NCBI RefSeq assembly: GCF_029931775.1
Contig: NC_079320.1
Span: 40,168,510-40,232,509, forward strand
Source of the DNA: Euleptes europaea
Taxonomy: Eukaryota; Chordata; Lepidosauria; Squamata; Sphaerodactylidae
Direction: 5' to 3'
DNA length: 64,000 bases
Shown: positions 33,115 to 44,100 of the stretch, piece by piece
Numbering within the stretch: the stretch's first letter is position 1
How the letters are laid out: every line of letters begins with the position of its first letter
Notes under the pieces: generated by a model
The model's database searches: none
Told to the model about the DNA's origin: nothing
Seen by the model: only the letters and a program-made list of their open reading frames with translations
Made by a program: the position numbers and the translations under genes

Positions 33115-34779
33115 ATGTTTAAAAAATAATTAGAGAAGCAAAAAAGCAGATTTTTCATGCCATGATCCTACAACCTGGTCTTGCCAGCACTGAGATGCTG
33201 TGCAGATTTTTGAATCACTGCTGGTATCAAAATATAGCACTTGCATCCTGGGAGAAGAAGGAAATAGCAATGAAGTTATCTCGTTGGAAAAATAAAAGCC
33301 AGAAAAGTCAAAATACCATTCCAAATCCAGGTGAGAAACACAGTCCTTGTTATTCAAGTACTACTCTGAATGCATGCGAGTTGACTTGCATAAATGCATT
33401 TCTATGTTGATGGAAAATTCATAGAGCATGCTTTTCCAGGGGTCACTATCAGACTTTTGCCCTGAGATTTTGCCAGAACAAATTAACTAGATATGTAGGT
33501 GCATAAATACAATGGCCTTAAAAACATACTTTAAAAAGGGTCTTATAATAAACAAAGGACAGAAACAGAACAAAACGTCTTTCAAGACCAACCATGGACA
33601 TGAGGACCAAGATCTTCTGTGCAAAGATAATGAATAGCACACAAAGTCACACAAATTCAGTTTGGACAACTTTCCATGTACTTGGGATTTCAGTCCCAGG
33701 TGCTTATACACAGCAATCCCAGGAGCTTCTACTTAAGCAAGATCATTAGTGTTAAATGGGTCTTTCAAGAAAGTATGCACATGACTGCACCGTTATTTGG
33801 AAACAAGGAACAGAGAGTTTGTGGGCTTGATTCCAAGAAAATATGTTTGGGGATATTCATCTTCAAAGAGAACTGAGAAATGTATTATACAACAACATGA
33901 TGTACAGTGAAGAGAACAGTGGAACATATGCAAGCACTTACATGTGCAAGAGCAGCAGGGCCAGCAGTTTCCCTCCCCACTTCCCAAAAAAGAAAATAAG
34001 ATGCTGAACTGGGAGCTGATGACAATAAGCAAGCTTCCCAACAGTGTTAGATGACACCTGTACACTTCCCTCCTCTTCTTGGGATCCCCATTCAGCTAGT
34101 GCCTTAGAGGGAGGGAGCACTCAAGCATCTTGTAGCCAGGAACATCTATGCAAGCTGCCCTTTCCAGGGACAATCACTTGATAGCTTCAGGAGACATCTT
34201 GGCAGAGTACAAACGGTGACATATTCTAGAGGGCTTTGTGGTACCTTCAAGATTTATTGTGGTATCAGCTTTACAACCATGGAAAGAAAGTACTCCTGCC
34301 CAGGGCCATTTCCCCCCCCCCCCCATTCCAGCCAAATCACCATCTAGTCATGATTAGGCAAACCCTTATTTACCAAGTGAAACTCTTGGGAGCAGCTTGG
34401 AAGGGAACTTGGTGGTTTTATGGCCCCTATTTTTTAAAAAACCTAACTCTATTTTTAATGCCCAATTATTGCCTAATTGCAATAAATAATGGAGAATCAC
34501 CAGAACTCTTCAAGCTGTCAGTAAGGCGCTGCTGTGGAGTTGAGCAGAGAGGCTGCGTTCCCCATCCATCCCTCTTGCCTGAGTGTATGGCTGTGGATAA
34601 AAGGGGACAACCGGGAAAAGTGCAGATTGAGAGGTGTGGCTAACCCTGGCTCTGATTAAGAGATCCTACTCCGGTGTGGGGAGGCTGATCAAAGCATACA
34701 CAGTTCTGAGCTTTGGTCTGTTAAGGGAAAGAGGATATTATAGTAGGTGCTGTATAACACAGGCAAGATGCTGCTGCAG
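33115..34779. other. Intergenic stretch, nothing recognised
   Basis: ORFs up to 135 codons (34236-34643 plus) show no family motif. A C-run lies at about 34311-34324. Confidence 0.4.
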
Positions 34780-34888
34780 TCGTAATGTTTGTGGGCTGTC
34801 TGGCGGCACCTGGTTGGCCACTGTGTGAGCAGACTGCTGGACTTGATGGGCCTTGGTCTGACCCAGCAGGGCTTTTCTTATATTCTTA
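34780..34888 (+). repeat. CR1 LINE 3' UTR fragment
   Basis: GGCACCTGGTTGGCCACTGT, GACTTGATGGGCCTTGGTCT and CAGCAGGGCTTTTCTTATAT are the CR1 3' terminus in plus orientation. It directly abuts the BovB tail. Confidence 0.75.
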
Positions 34889-35128
34889 AGGACTTGGGCC
34901 CAGTTACTATTTTACTGGAAAAGACAGCCATGCTAGAAAAAGTTGAGGGCAGCGGGAAAAGAGGAAGGCCCAACAAGAGATGGACCGACTCGATCAGGGA
35001 AGCCACAGTCCTCAATTTGCAAGATCTGAGCAAGGCTGTCAAAGATAGGACATTTTGGAGGACACCGATTCATAGGGTCGCCATGAGTCGGAAGCGACTT
35101 GACAGCTCTTAACACACACACACACACA
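34889..35128 (+). mobile_element. RTE-BovB LINE 3' end
   Basis: Codons read GKRGRPNKRWTDSIREAT, DLSKAVKDRTFWR, IHRVAMSRKRLDS, the end of the BovB reverse-transcriptase ORF. It is followed at once by the short tail and an (AC)n run. 5'-truncated, and open over this length. Confidence 0.9.
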
Positions 35129-35134
35129 CTTTTA

Positions 35135-35640
35135 TTTACATGAATTAGAGTCTGCCTTTCTCACTGAGAAACAGTGCCCCGCCTTCAAACAGAATGCATT
35201 GTTCTTTCTCCTCGTTTTATCTTCACACTCGCTCTGCTAACGTACTCTTAAGCTCGGGATGGGTTTAAGGCACTGCTTCCCAACCGGGGGTCCGTGGACC
35301 CCCAGGGGTCCGCGAGAACTAAATTAAGATCCGCGAAACAAAGTTATAAACCCATAATAAATTAATATTTTCAATTAAAAGTTCTCTATTATAAAAACAT
35401 ATATTCAAATATTATTCTAAGTTTAATGTTTAACTAACAGTTATGATTAAAGTTTATTTTCAAATCCTCTGAATTTTTATTTTGAACCTTGGGGTCCCTG
35501 CACCGAACAAAAAAGTCCTAGTGGGCCCTGGTCAAAAAAAGGTTGGGGACCAGTGGTTTAAGGCAACCCAGTGAGCTTCGCAGCCAGACAGGATCTGAAC
35601 CCAGGTCAACTCTTCCTTCTCTCTGACCACGCTCATTTCC
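35135..35640 (-). repeat. tRNA-SINE with L2-like tail, split by a hAT element
   Basis: The halves 35135-35270 and 35564-35640 (CAACCCAGTGAGCTTCGCAG, GATCTGAACCCAGGTCAAC) join into one diverged minus-strand SINE like those at 38165 and 46801. Confidence 0.6.
35271..35555. mobile_element. Non-autonomous hAT transposon with perfect 8-bp duplication
   Basis: The ends CACTGCTTCCCAACC and GGTTGGGGACCAGTG form 15-bp terminal repeats with three mismatches. GTTTAAGG lies on both sides (35263-35270, 35556-35563). The 285-bp interior is AT-rich with no coding capacity. Confidence 0.9.
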
Positions 35641-36640
35641 TCAGATGGCGTGAGGTGTGAACAGGCGGGCCGGCGGCGACAGACGCTTCCATTGTGACAG
35701 AGGGCCTCGTGGGGCGCTTGTGCTGCCCCCCAGGCGCTAGCCTGGCCTCTCCCCATAGCCAGTTTCCCTACCTGGGGCGGGTTCTGCGGCCCCTCCCTCT
35801 CCTCAGGGGGCTTCCACGCAGGCAGACGACAGGGCGGGGCCCCCATCCCAACGCCCTGGCCCTGAGGGAGGCCTCTGCCTAGCCCTGAGGGAGGCCTTTT
35901 TCGGGCCTGGCGATGGAAACCCGCTCCCGAGGAACGCGCGGCCGCTAACTGACGCTCCCTCGCGCCCTCCTCCGGCCCTCCCCCGGCGCCGGCCGCGCTT
36001 CCGCTGCCGGCACAGCGCCCAGGCGGGCCTCGGAGCGTGGAGGAAGGCTGGGCCGCCGCGTCCCTTTCTCGGTCGGGCGCGGTTGCCGTAGCAACGGCCG
36101 CGCTCTTCCATCGCCGGGGCCCGCCCCGCAAGGGATCGCTCCGCCCACCTCCCCGAATAGACATGACGGAAGGCACGCCCCCCTCTGACCGTTGGGCCCA
36201 ACGGCTGCGCTGCAGGCTCTGACCATGGGGAGGCTGGCCTCCGCCTCCCCCCGCGCTCGCTCTGGGGATGTGGGGAAATGGGCCCGAGGGGTGAAGAGAA
36301 GGAGGGAGAAAGATGGAAAGGTAGGCCGGGTCCCTCAAGCGCGTCGATCGGGTTGCCATCTCGGCGCCGCATCGGCCCCTTCCGGGTCTGGGGGCGGTAA
36401 CTTCCTGCTGCGGCGCGGCGGAAGTCTGAAGTGAGGCCGCCGCCAGTCTCGCTGTTCGTTTGCGGGAGGGATGATGTGACCCAAATTTGGTACAGCGGGC
36501 GCGGGGCAGGGCGCGCGAGCGACGGGGGATCCCGTCGCTGGTCTGAAGCCAAGGGGAGGGGGGCGGACAGAGTACAGGAAGGGGTGGGGAGGAGAAGAGA
36601 GGGCCGAATGCGGTCTCCAGGCACCGGCCCAATATTCGCT
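35640..36640. promoter_or_regulatory. ELMOD2: CpG island, probable ELMOD2 promoter and non-coding exon 1
   Basis: A sharp rise in GC and CpG about 1.4-2.4 kb upstream of the first coding exon. It contains an RFX X-box (36082-36095), GC boxes (GGGGGCGG near 36389) and ETS-like CTTCCGG (near 36379). A non-coding first exon on the plus strand is expected; AAAG|GTAGGC at about 36317-36322 is one candidate donor, unproven. Confidence 0.7.
36082..36095. promoter_or_regulatory. RFX X-box motif
   Basis: GTTGCCGTAGCAAC fits the RFX consensus GTNRCC-N(0-3)-RGYAAC in both half sites with a 2-bp spacer. It is near-palindromic and lies inside the CpG island. Confidence 0.7.
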
Positions 36641-36838
36641 TCCGGGATCAGATACTTTTACAAGGGGGTTGTGCCAGCACACAGCAGTCACTTATTGCTC
36701 GTGCTGGACAGCTTTGTTAAATTCTCAAATAATAACGACTTCCTAAAGCTTTTGCTTTTATGATGTTTAGGGGGGGGTGTTCAAGCGGGGTGGGGGGGAA
36801 GCAGCCCTGAAGGGAGCAATAAACCACGAGGGATAGTC

Positions 36839-37100
36839 GGTTACCGCACTTTGTATTCCCAGCGATGCATTAAGAGTTTGAAAATGTTATAAAAAACATC
36901 GCTTTAAAAGGTTTTTTGGATACAACGGCTTATAAATCGTTGGAAAACGTCTTCACAGCTAAAGGAGCCAGCGAACAGTATTTTTTATAACGTTTTCAAA
37001 CTCTTAATACATCGGTGGGAATACATAGAAAGTGCAAACAGAATTTTTTATTACATTTCCAAACTCTTAATACATCGCTGGGAATACAAGTGCGGTAACC
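36839..37100. mobile_element. MITE with terminal repeats of about 55 bp
   Basis: The left end GGTTACCGCACTTTGTATTC matches the reverse complement of the right end GAATACAAGTGCGGTAACC. Pairing continues inward over AAACTCTTAATACATCG for about 55 bp with few differences. A third, internal copy of the right arm lies at about 36983-37040. No coding sequence; the superfamily is not identified. Confidence 0.75.
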
Positions 37101-37504
37101 CCGGAAGTCATGCATTGCTCTTGAAACGCTGCTGGTAGTGGTGTTCGTCCGTAGAAAATTCCCCAGTGAAACAAGAATGGAAATTAAAAACAAAAACATT
37201 AGGAAGAGCCAAAATATCACAAAACAGCGCACAGTCTCTTTTCTAAGACTTTGGTAACCAATAATGTGGAACAACTTGCTGGCTGTGAAGACTACAACAA
37301 TCTTTGTCACGTGCCAGAAGATTAGGGCATGGGTTATGGAAAATTTACTTTTAAGCCCCATTTATTTGAATGGGAGAGGCAAGCACCTGCTTAAAGGTGC
37401 TTAAATTTGAGTGAATTGTACCTTTTTGCAATATTGAGACACAGTTAGATCTGGGATTTAAGGTTTCCCAAGGCAATGTACTCTACACGGGAGAAAGTAT
37501 TATG

Positions 37505-37920
37505 AACTCAGTTGGATTTACTTTTGAATAAGCATAAGGTTAAGCTTATTATGGATTGTTACGGTTACATTGTTACGGATTCCGTGGACTGCCAAAAAAC
37601 AAATCAGTGGGTTATTGATCAAATCAAGCCTGTACTGACCCTAGAAGCTAAAATGATTAAACTGCGGCTATCGTATTTTGGTCACGTCATGAGATGACAA
37701 AGAGTCTCATGCTAGGAAAGACAGTCATGCTAGGAAAAGTTGAGGGCAGCAGGAAAAGAGGAAGACCCAACAAGAGATGGATTGATTCAATAAAGGAAGC
37801 CACAGCCTTCAATTTGCAAGATCTGAGCAAGGCTGTCAAAGATAGAACATTTTGGAGGACTTTCATTCATAGGGTCGCCATGAGTCGGAAGCCACTTGAT
37901 GGCACTTAACACACACACAC
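37505..37920 (+). mobile_element. RTE-BovB LINE 3' end, older copy
   Basis: Codons read AKMIKLRLSYFGHVMR and, in a second frame, GKVEGSRKRGRPNKRWIDS, DLSKAVKDRTFWRTFIHR, ending in GAAGCCACTTGATGGCACTT and (AC)n. The frame is broken at about 37695. It lies in ELMOD2 intron 1. Confidence 0.85.
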
Positions 37921-38008
37921 AAGGTTAAGCTGCATGTGAGCTCTAACATGTGAACCAAGTTTTATAAGATTTGTTATATTGTCCCCTTTTTTGGTTTGTG
38001 TTTTGAAG

Positions 38009-38156
38009 AAAATGATTATACACTTATGGAGCTATTTGTATAGACATGTCTTTCGATTTTGGATAAAATGGATCTTGAGACAGCTCACTGGAAAATGTGA
38101 ACTGCAGCGTATCTGTGATGGTTCAAAGAAGAGTGCTGAAAGAACACTCAAAATAG
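38009..38156 (+). CDS. ELMOD2: ELMOD2 exon 2 (first coding)
   Basis: Acceptor GTTTTGAAG|AAA, start ATG at 38012, donor ATAG|GTAACT. It encodes 48 residues plus one base, including the basic-hydrophobic N-terminal helix and LTGKCELQRIC. Confidence 0.95.
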
Positions 38157-41100
38157 GTAACTACTTATTGTTTTATTTTGTTATCATTTTATGCCGCACC
38201 TTTCTCCCAGTGGGGACCAAAGTGGCTTACGTAATTCTCCTCTCCCTCATTTTATCCTCAGAACAACCCTGTGAGGTAGGTTTGATTGAGAGAATATGAG
38301 TGGGCCAGGGTCACCCAGTGAGCTTCCATGGTACGAATGGGGATTTGAATCTTGGTCTCCCAGATCTTAGTCCAACACTCTAACCACTACACCACACTAG
38401 CTCTCAATTTAAAGTAATATTTAAGTTTCCATTTTGAAATTTGACTCATCATGTAGAGGTCAGAGGGTCCGTAAAACTGTGCACCTTTCATAAAGATCTA
38501 CTCTGAATAATAACCAAATGAGTAGACATGAGAAACAGTGGACGTTATAAGTTAGTGCAGCCACTTATGTCTGTATGTAAAAACAAAGTAAAACATTTTA
38601 TACTCATATAAGTTCTAACTTCCATGAAAGATCTTGGTGGAGTTTTACAGTGAGTCGGGTGACATCACCCCTCTCCACTCTTCTGTCAGCAGTTTCCACT
38701 AATGCAAGAGGAAATGGGGGTGATGTTTGCAATTCTCCATGATTCGTACCATTTTATCCATGAGTCTCCTGTGACTGCCAGCATCATATTTTGGGAATTT
38801 TCCAAGATGTGGTAGGGGGATGGAGGGAAAGAGAAGATCACAATTGGTGTTTTAAATGTTGTCATGCTGATGCTTCGGGATTGGTGTGTTATTCTGGATG
38901 TTAACCAGGTAGGGAATAGTGTTCTCATGCTTGTTTCTGTGTGCATGACTTTCTGAATAAAATGCTGCTGTGGAAAAGGATTTGACTGATTTAATGGTTA
39001 TATTTTAATAGGTTATATAGCAGGTCTTAAAATCAAAAACATATTTTTAATCTATTCTCAATGAATTAAGAAATCTAAATCTAGATTTTGTGAACTGTAG
39101 TAACTTGTAAATGTTTATTTTATAGAGCATTCACTGGAATCATCAAAGAGTAAGGTAAGCTATCTTGAATACTGTGGTTAAGGTACTGACGCGGAAGCCA
39201 AGAGGATTAGCAGTCTTGTCCAGGATACCCATCAGAAAGTCCACGGCCACATAGAAAAGTGTAGTTTATTTGTACAGTGCAGAAATATATACAGATACTC
39301 CTTTCACACTCTCCGCTCATAACATCCCGCATAGAACTGCGGTTTCACTTCATTATATACACCTGGTGGACGCAGCCACCAATCACAGTAGATATCCAAT
39401 TAACCTGGTGTTGCTACTGCATTGCATCAGCCACCTGGCTCTAACTGGATCAGGCCAGCTTTCTCTAGCTCCCCAGGTACTTTCCAGGCTGATTACATCA
39501 TCCTTAGATCTCACTGATCTATCCTGCACCTGTCAAACTATCTGACAGACTTGTAATCTTGACACTCCTTCTCAAGGATTTCAGATTAGTTTGATTAGTT
39601 TCATGAATCTATTGCAATCCACAATTTTTGTAAATAGATCTGCCACATTACCAGCACTGGCACACTTTACAATACATACCAAGCCTTTGTTCACAGATTC
39701 AATTACATTGACATATCTGATTCTGATATGCTTACTTCTGCCTTTAAAGTTTTGCTCAGTCGCAAGTTGTAGCGCTGATTGACTGTCAGTATACACCTTT
39801 ACTGGTAATTGTACAGACACATTGAGTTCCTTCATGAGATAGACAAACCATTCCACCTGATTTATACATTCACTCACAGCACTATATTCTGCTTCACATG
39901 AACTCATGGCTACAAATGACTGTTTTACAGATTTCCAATGTATGGGTGCTTTACAAAAATACAACACATACCCGGTCGTTGATTTCGCGTTCCCCTGATC
40001 TGACCATGATGCATCTGCATACGCAGTCAGTTCCCCATTACATGCATTCAAGCATAACTGGTTGTTTACAGATCCCTTCAGGTATCTGAGTACGCGCTTA
40101 GCTGCTTTCCAGTCACTCTGCTTTGGTGACATATTTTTCCTGCTCAGGCAATGTACCGCCTGATATATGTCTGGGCGAGTCCAACAAGCAAGATATAACA
40201 AACTTCCTATCAGGGACTGATACAGAGATTTGTCACTCTTCTTGTTCCTGAGACTCTTCACATAAATAACCTGTGACCATTGGGGTTTCAGCTGCATTAG
40301 CATCAAGCATGCTAAACCTTTCCAGCAACTGTTTTATTTTTTCTGTTTGAGACAAGTAAAAAACACCTTTACTGTCTGTTTATTTTTACCCCTGGAATCA
40401 CATCCAGGTGCAGCCAATTTACAAACTGCCACCTGTTAGATTAGAGTGAGAAACCTTGAGCTATTGGCATTCTTCCAGTTCAGCCTTCCTTGCTCTGAAC
40501 CACAATAGCTTTTCTCTTTCATTATCAGCTACTATTCTTTCATAGCTGCCAGGTTCACCATCATCCATACTGTAAACATGATCACAATCTTCAAAACCAT
40601 ATCTTTGTGGAGGTACTCCTTTATTACTTCTTTCTGACCGTCTGACTACCGTGCCACTAGACTCCCCTCCTTCTGGAGTCTCAACCTTTACTGTTTCCCT
40701 GCTTGCAACAACTTCAGGAAAAACACTTTCATCTGCCTCTGGCTGTCCATTAGCCGGCAATAAAACTTCTTCAGAAACCTTCTCAGTACCATGTAAGCGT
40801 GGCCAATTAAAAGATTCTCCGAAGTTCGCAGATTTGCTAAAAGACACCTGGTTCTGATCGTTAGCAAAGCGATAAGATTTTGCTGCATTCTGATATCCCA
40901 GAAAAATCAGCGGTTTGGATTTCTTGCCACCTGCTCTGCGGTTCTTTAAAGGTATATTCACCCAAGCCTTAGTACCAAACACTCTTAAATGCTTTAAAGA
41001 GGGATTTCTATTGTACAATGCCTTGTAGGGAATATTGTTAATGCTGGAGGTCCAAAGTCTATTAATCAAATAACAAGCCACCTTGATGCCTTCCCCCCAG

Positions 41101-44100
41101 AACCTGGGTTTTAGATTAGCATCCTCTATCAAAGCTTGCAACATTGACTTTAGATAACCAATCCTCCTCTCAGCCACACCGTTCTCCTGAGGAACACAGG
41201 GATTAGCCAATCTGTGCTCAATTCCCTTGCTTTCTAACCACTGGGTAAATGCACTAGAGACAAATTCACCGCCTCTGTCAGATTGTATACTGGATACCTT
41301 GAGGTCTAGCTGCCTTTCCACTCTTTTAATCCAATACTTGATGGTTTGACATGCCTCACTTTTCTGCTTCAGCAGATACACCCAGCCATAACGAGAGAAA
41401 TCATCCACAATACATAAAGCGTACCGGTTCTTAGACACACTCTCAGGAAATGGACCACAGAGATCTAAATGAGCAATTTGCAGAGGTCTGCTTGCCACCC
41501 TTTGGCTTACCTTAGCCACTGGACTACGTCTGCTTTTAACAGATTTGCAGACAGTGCAATCTAGGAAAGAATTACACCCATTCAACTTAATGTCATCCTT
41601 CCCTAACACGCTCAGGGTCTTCTTTAGAATGGAAAAGGAGGCGTGGCCAAAACGCCTATGTAGAAGGTGTACGCACTCATTATGTGGATTTTTATTCACA
41701 GACTCCACTACCATAGAAGTTTCTCCTGTCCTTCTATGCACCACATAGACATCCTTTTGCAAGTGCCCTTCTAACATTACAACCTCCCCCTGGCTTATCT
41801 GGCAGGTGTTTCCTTCAAACTGCACCTTAAAACCAGTCTTAGCCAGCACAGAAACACTTAGCAAACTATACTGTAACTCAGGCAAACAAAGTACATTTTG
41901 AAACTTATGCTTTAACTCTGGGAAAAACACCTCCCCTTCAGAGTGTACCTTTAAGTGTCTCCCATCTGCTAGACTTGCATAAGACTTAGCAGACTGCTTT
42001 TGGTTAACCAACATGGAAGCTTTGTTAACAAAACATGTACTTGCCCCACTGTCCAAGAGCCAAATGTTCTCTTTGTCTCTAGCCTCTGCCAGCACAACAG
42101 CAGTGTAAGTTCCATTCACTGACTGTCTCTTTGGTTGCTTTTTCCTGGCCAACTGGGGACAATTTTTTTTCAAATGTTGTGAGGACCCACAAAGAAAACA
42201 CTTTCTGACAAACATCACGCATTCCTCATCTTGCTTGTAGCTCCTACTCTGCCTTCCGTCACCTCCCCTCTGCTGCTGCCACTGGCTCTGCGCTGAGTAG
42301 ACCTCTTGCCCGTCTCGGGGTTGTCTAAACAGCTTGGCTGCAGTCCTCGGCGTAGACTCTATCCAGTCTCTCTGCCTGGGATGAAAAACGCGCTGGGGGG
42401 CTGAGGTCTCGGCACATGGGCGATTCGTTGATTTAACCTCGGGGGTGTATCTCAGCTGGGCTGCTGTCTTCTGCTTACGTCCTTCCTCCCGTCGTTCCTC
42501 TTCTTCCAGAATTCGTCCAGTCAAGTATTCATAGGTTAATTGCCCTGCTGCCAGGCTCTCCAGCGAGGTTACTAAAACATGAAAGCTCGCATCCAGAGAA
42601 CTCAAAAGCAAATACACCCGGTCCTCCGCAGATATAACTTTTCTCCTCAACTCCAGCTGTCTAAACAACTCTGCTAGGGTCTTCAAGTGGGCTGCGGCCG
42701 GCGTGTGCAGTGATTTATGGCATCTATAAAGACGCCTCATTAGTGCTAGCAGCGTGCCAGCTGAGTCCTGGAGATACACTGCTCGCAAACTATCCCATGC
42801 CAACTTTGCATGCTCTTTTCCAACAAAAAAAATTAGCTGGTCATCTCCCACCGTCAAGGTGATATTGGCAAGGGCTTTTACGTCCTTGGCAATCTCGGCT
42901 GCTGTAGTAGGGAGTCTTTCCACAGCATTCCATAAATCCTCCCTTTTCAGATACTGCTCCAACCTCACAGACCAAACGTGGTAATTCTCTGAGGTGAGTT
43001 TATCCACTGGGATAAAAGATTGTTGTGCCATTGCTTACACACAGCCGTCACTCTTCAGTAGCCTCTGAAAATCCTGGATTCTGCTTAACTACCACCACAC
43101 ATAAAACCTGCGCAGTGTAGCAGAAACACTCCTGTAACGTAGAGGAGCTGGGCCCAGAGCCCTGACGCGGAAGCCAAGCGGATTAGCAGTCTTGTCCAGG
43201 ATACCCATCAGAAAGTCCACGGCCACATAGAAAAAGTGTAGTTTATTTGTACAGTGCAGAAATATATACAGATACTCCTTTCACACTCTCCGCTCATAAC
43301 ATCCCGCATAGAACTGCGGTTTCACTTCATTATATACACCTGGTGGACGCAGCCACCAATCACAGTAGATATCCAATTATCCTGATATTGCTACTGCATT
43401 GCATCAGCCACCTGGCTCTAACTGGATCAGGCCAGCTTTCTCTAGCTCCCCAGGTACTTTCCAGGCTGATTACATCATCCTTAGATCTCACTGATCTATC
43501 CTGCACCTGTCAAACTATCTGACAGACTTGTAATCTTGACAGGTACAAGGCCAAGGTCTTGCATGTTTCATGTGGTGCTTGCCTTTTTTCTGAGCAGGAC
43601 CAAAGTTTTCCCTCACAAAACTGCTTGAAATTCACAGTGATTTCAAAAACGGTTTGTCAGAGCAGTTGTGCCAGAAACACAAGCCTTTAAAGCAGGGATG
43701 GGGAACATCCGGCCCGCGAGAGCATTTTGTCTGGCCCCCGGCCCTCCTGCCGAGGCCGGGAGCTCCATGGCCCACCTGCCAAGGCCGGGGAGCTCCACGG
43801 AGCTAGCTGTCACTAGCCAGGCCCTCATCTCAGCACTTCGGGCTTCACTGGGAAGCCGGAGCACGTGCACACAAAGCTGAAGGTTGATTGGGTGATTGTG
43901 GGGGCGTTTCCCCCAAGTCTCCCTGCTTCCTGTTCCTTGCGAGAGAGAGAGTGAGAGAGAGAGAGAGAGAGAAAACATGTGCCTGGCCAGATCTCTCGGC
44001 AGCCCAACTTTGTTTCCTTCACCCCCTCCCCTTCGCCCGTGCCCTACCGGCTTTTTCCAGGCGAGTGAGTGGCTTACCTCGAGTTCTTGGGGCGGCGAAG

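Larger units (their letters stand above)
39187..43541 (-). mobile_element. Ty1/copia LTR retrotransposon (fossil), antisense in ELMOD2 intron 3
   Basis: Two long terminal repeats with TG...CA ends flank about 3.6 kb. A 5-bp duplication GGTAC lies on both sides (39182-39186, 43542-43546). The internal part reads on the minus strand in copia order: gag, protease, integrase, then the RNase H end of pol. Integrase before RNase H marks it as copia and not gypsy. The LTRs differ at about five places in 378 bp, so the insertion is young, probably a few million years at usual reptile rates. The element looks broken (about one or two breaks; the polymerase part is not complete). Confidence 0.93.

Noticed and set aside
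35532-36632. Open frames of up to 366 codons, minus strand, in the ELMOD2 CpG island
   Set aside because: High GC suppresses stop codons; the frames have no recognisable domain and overlap in several registers.
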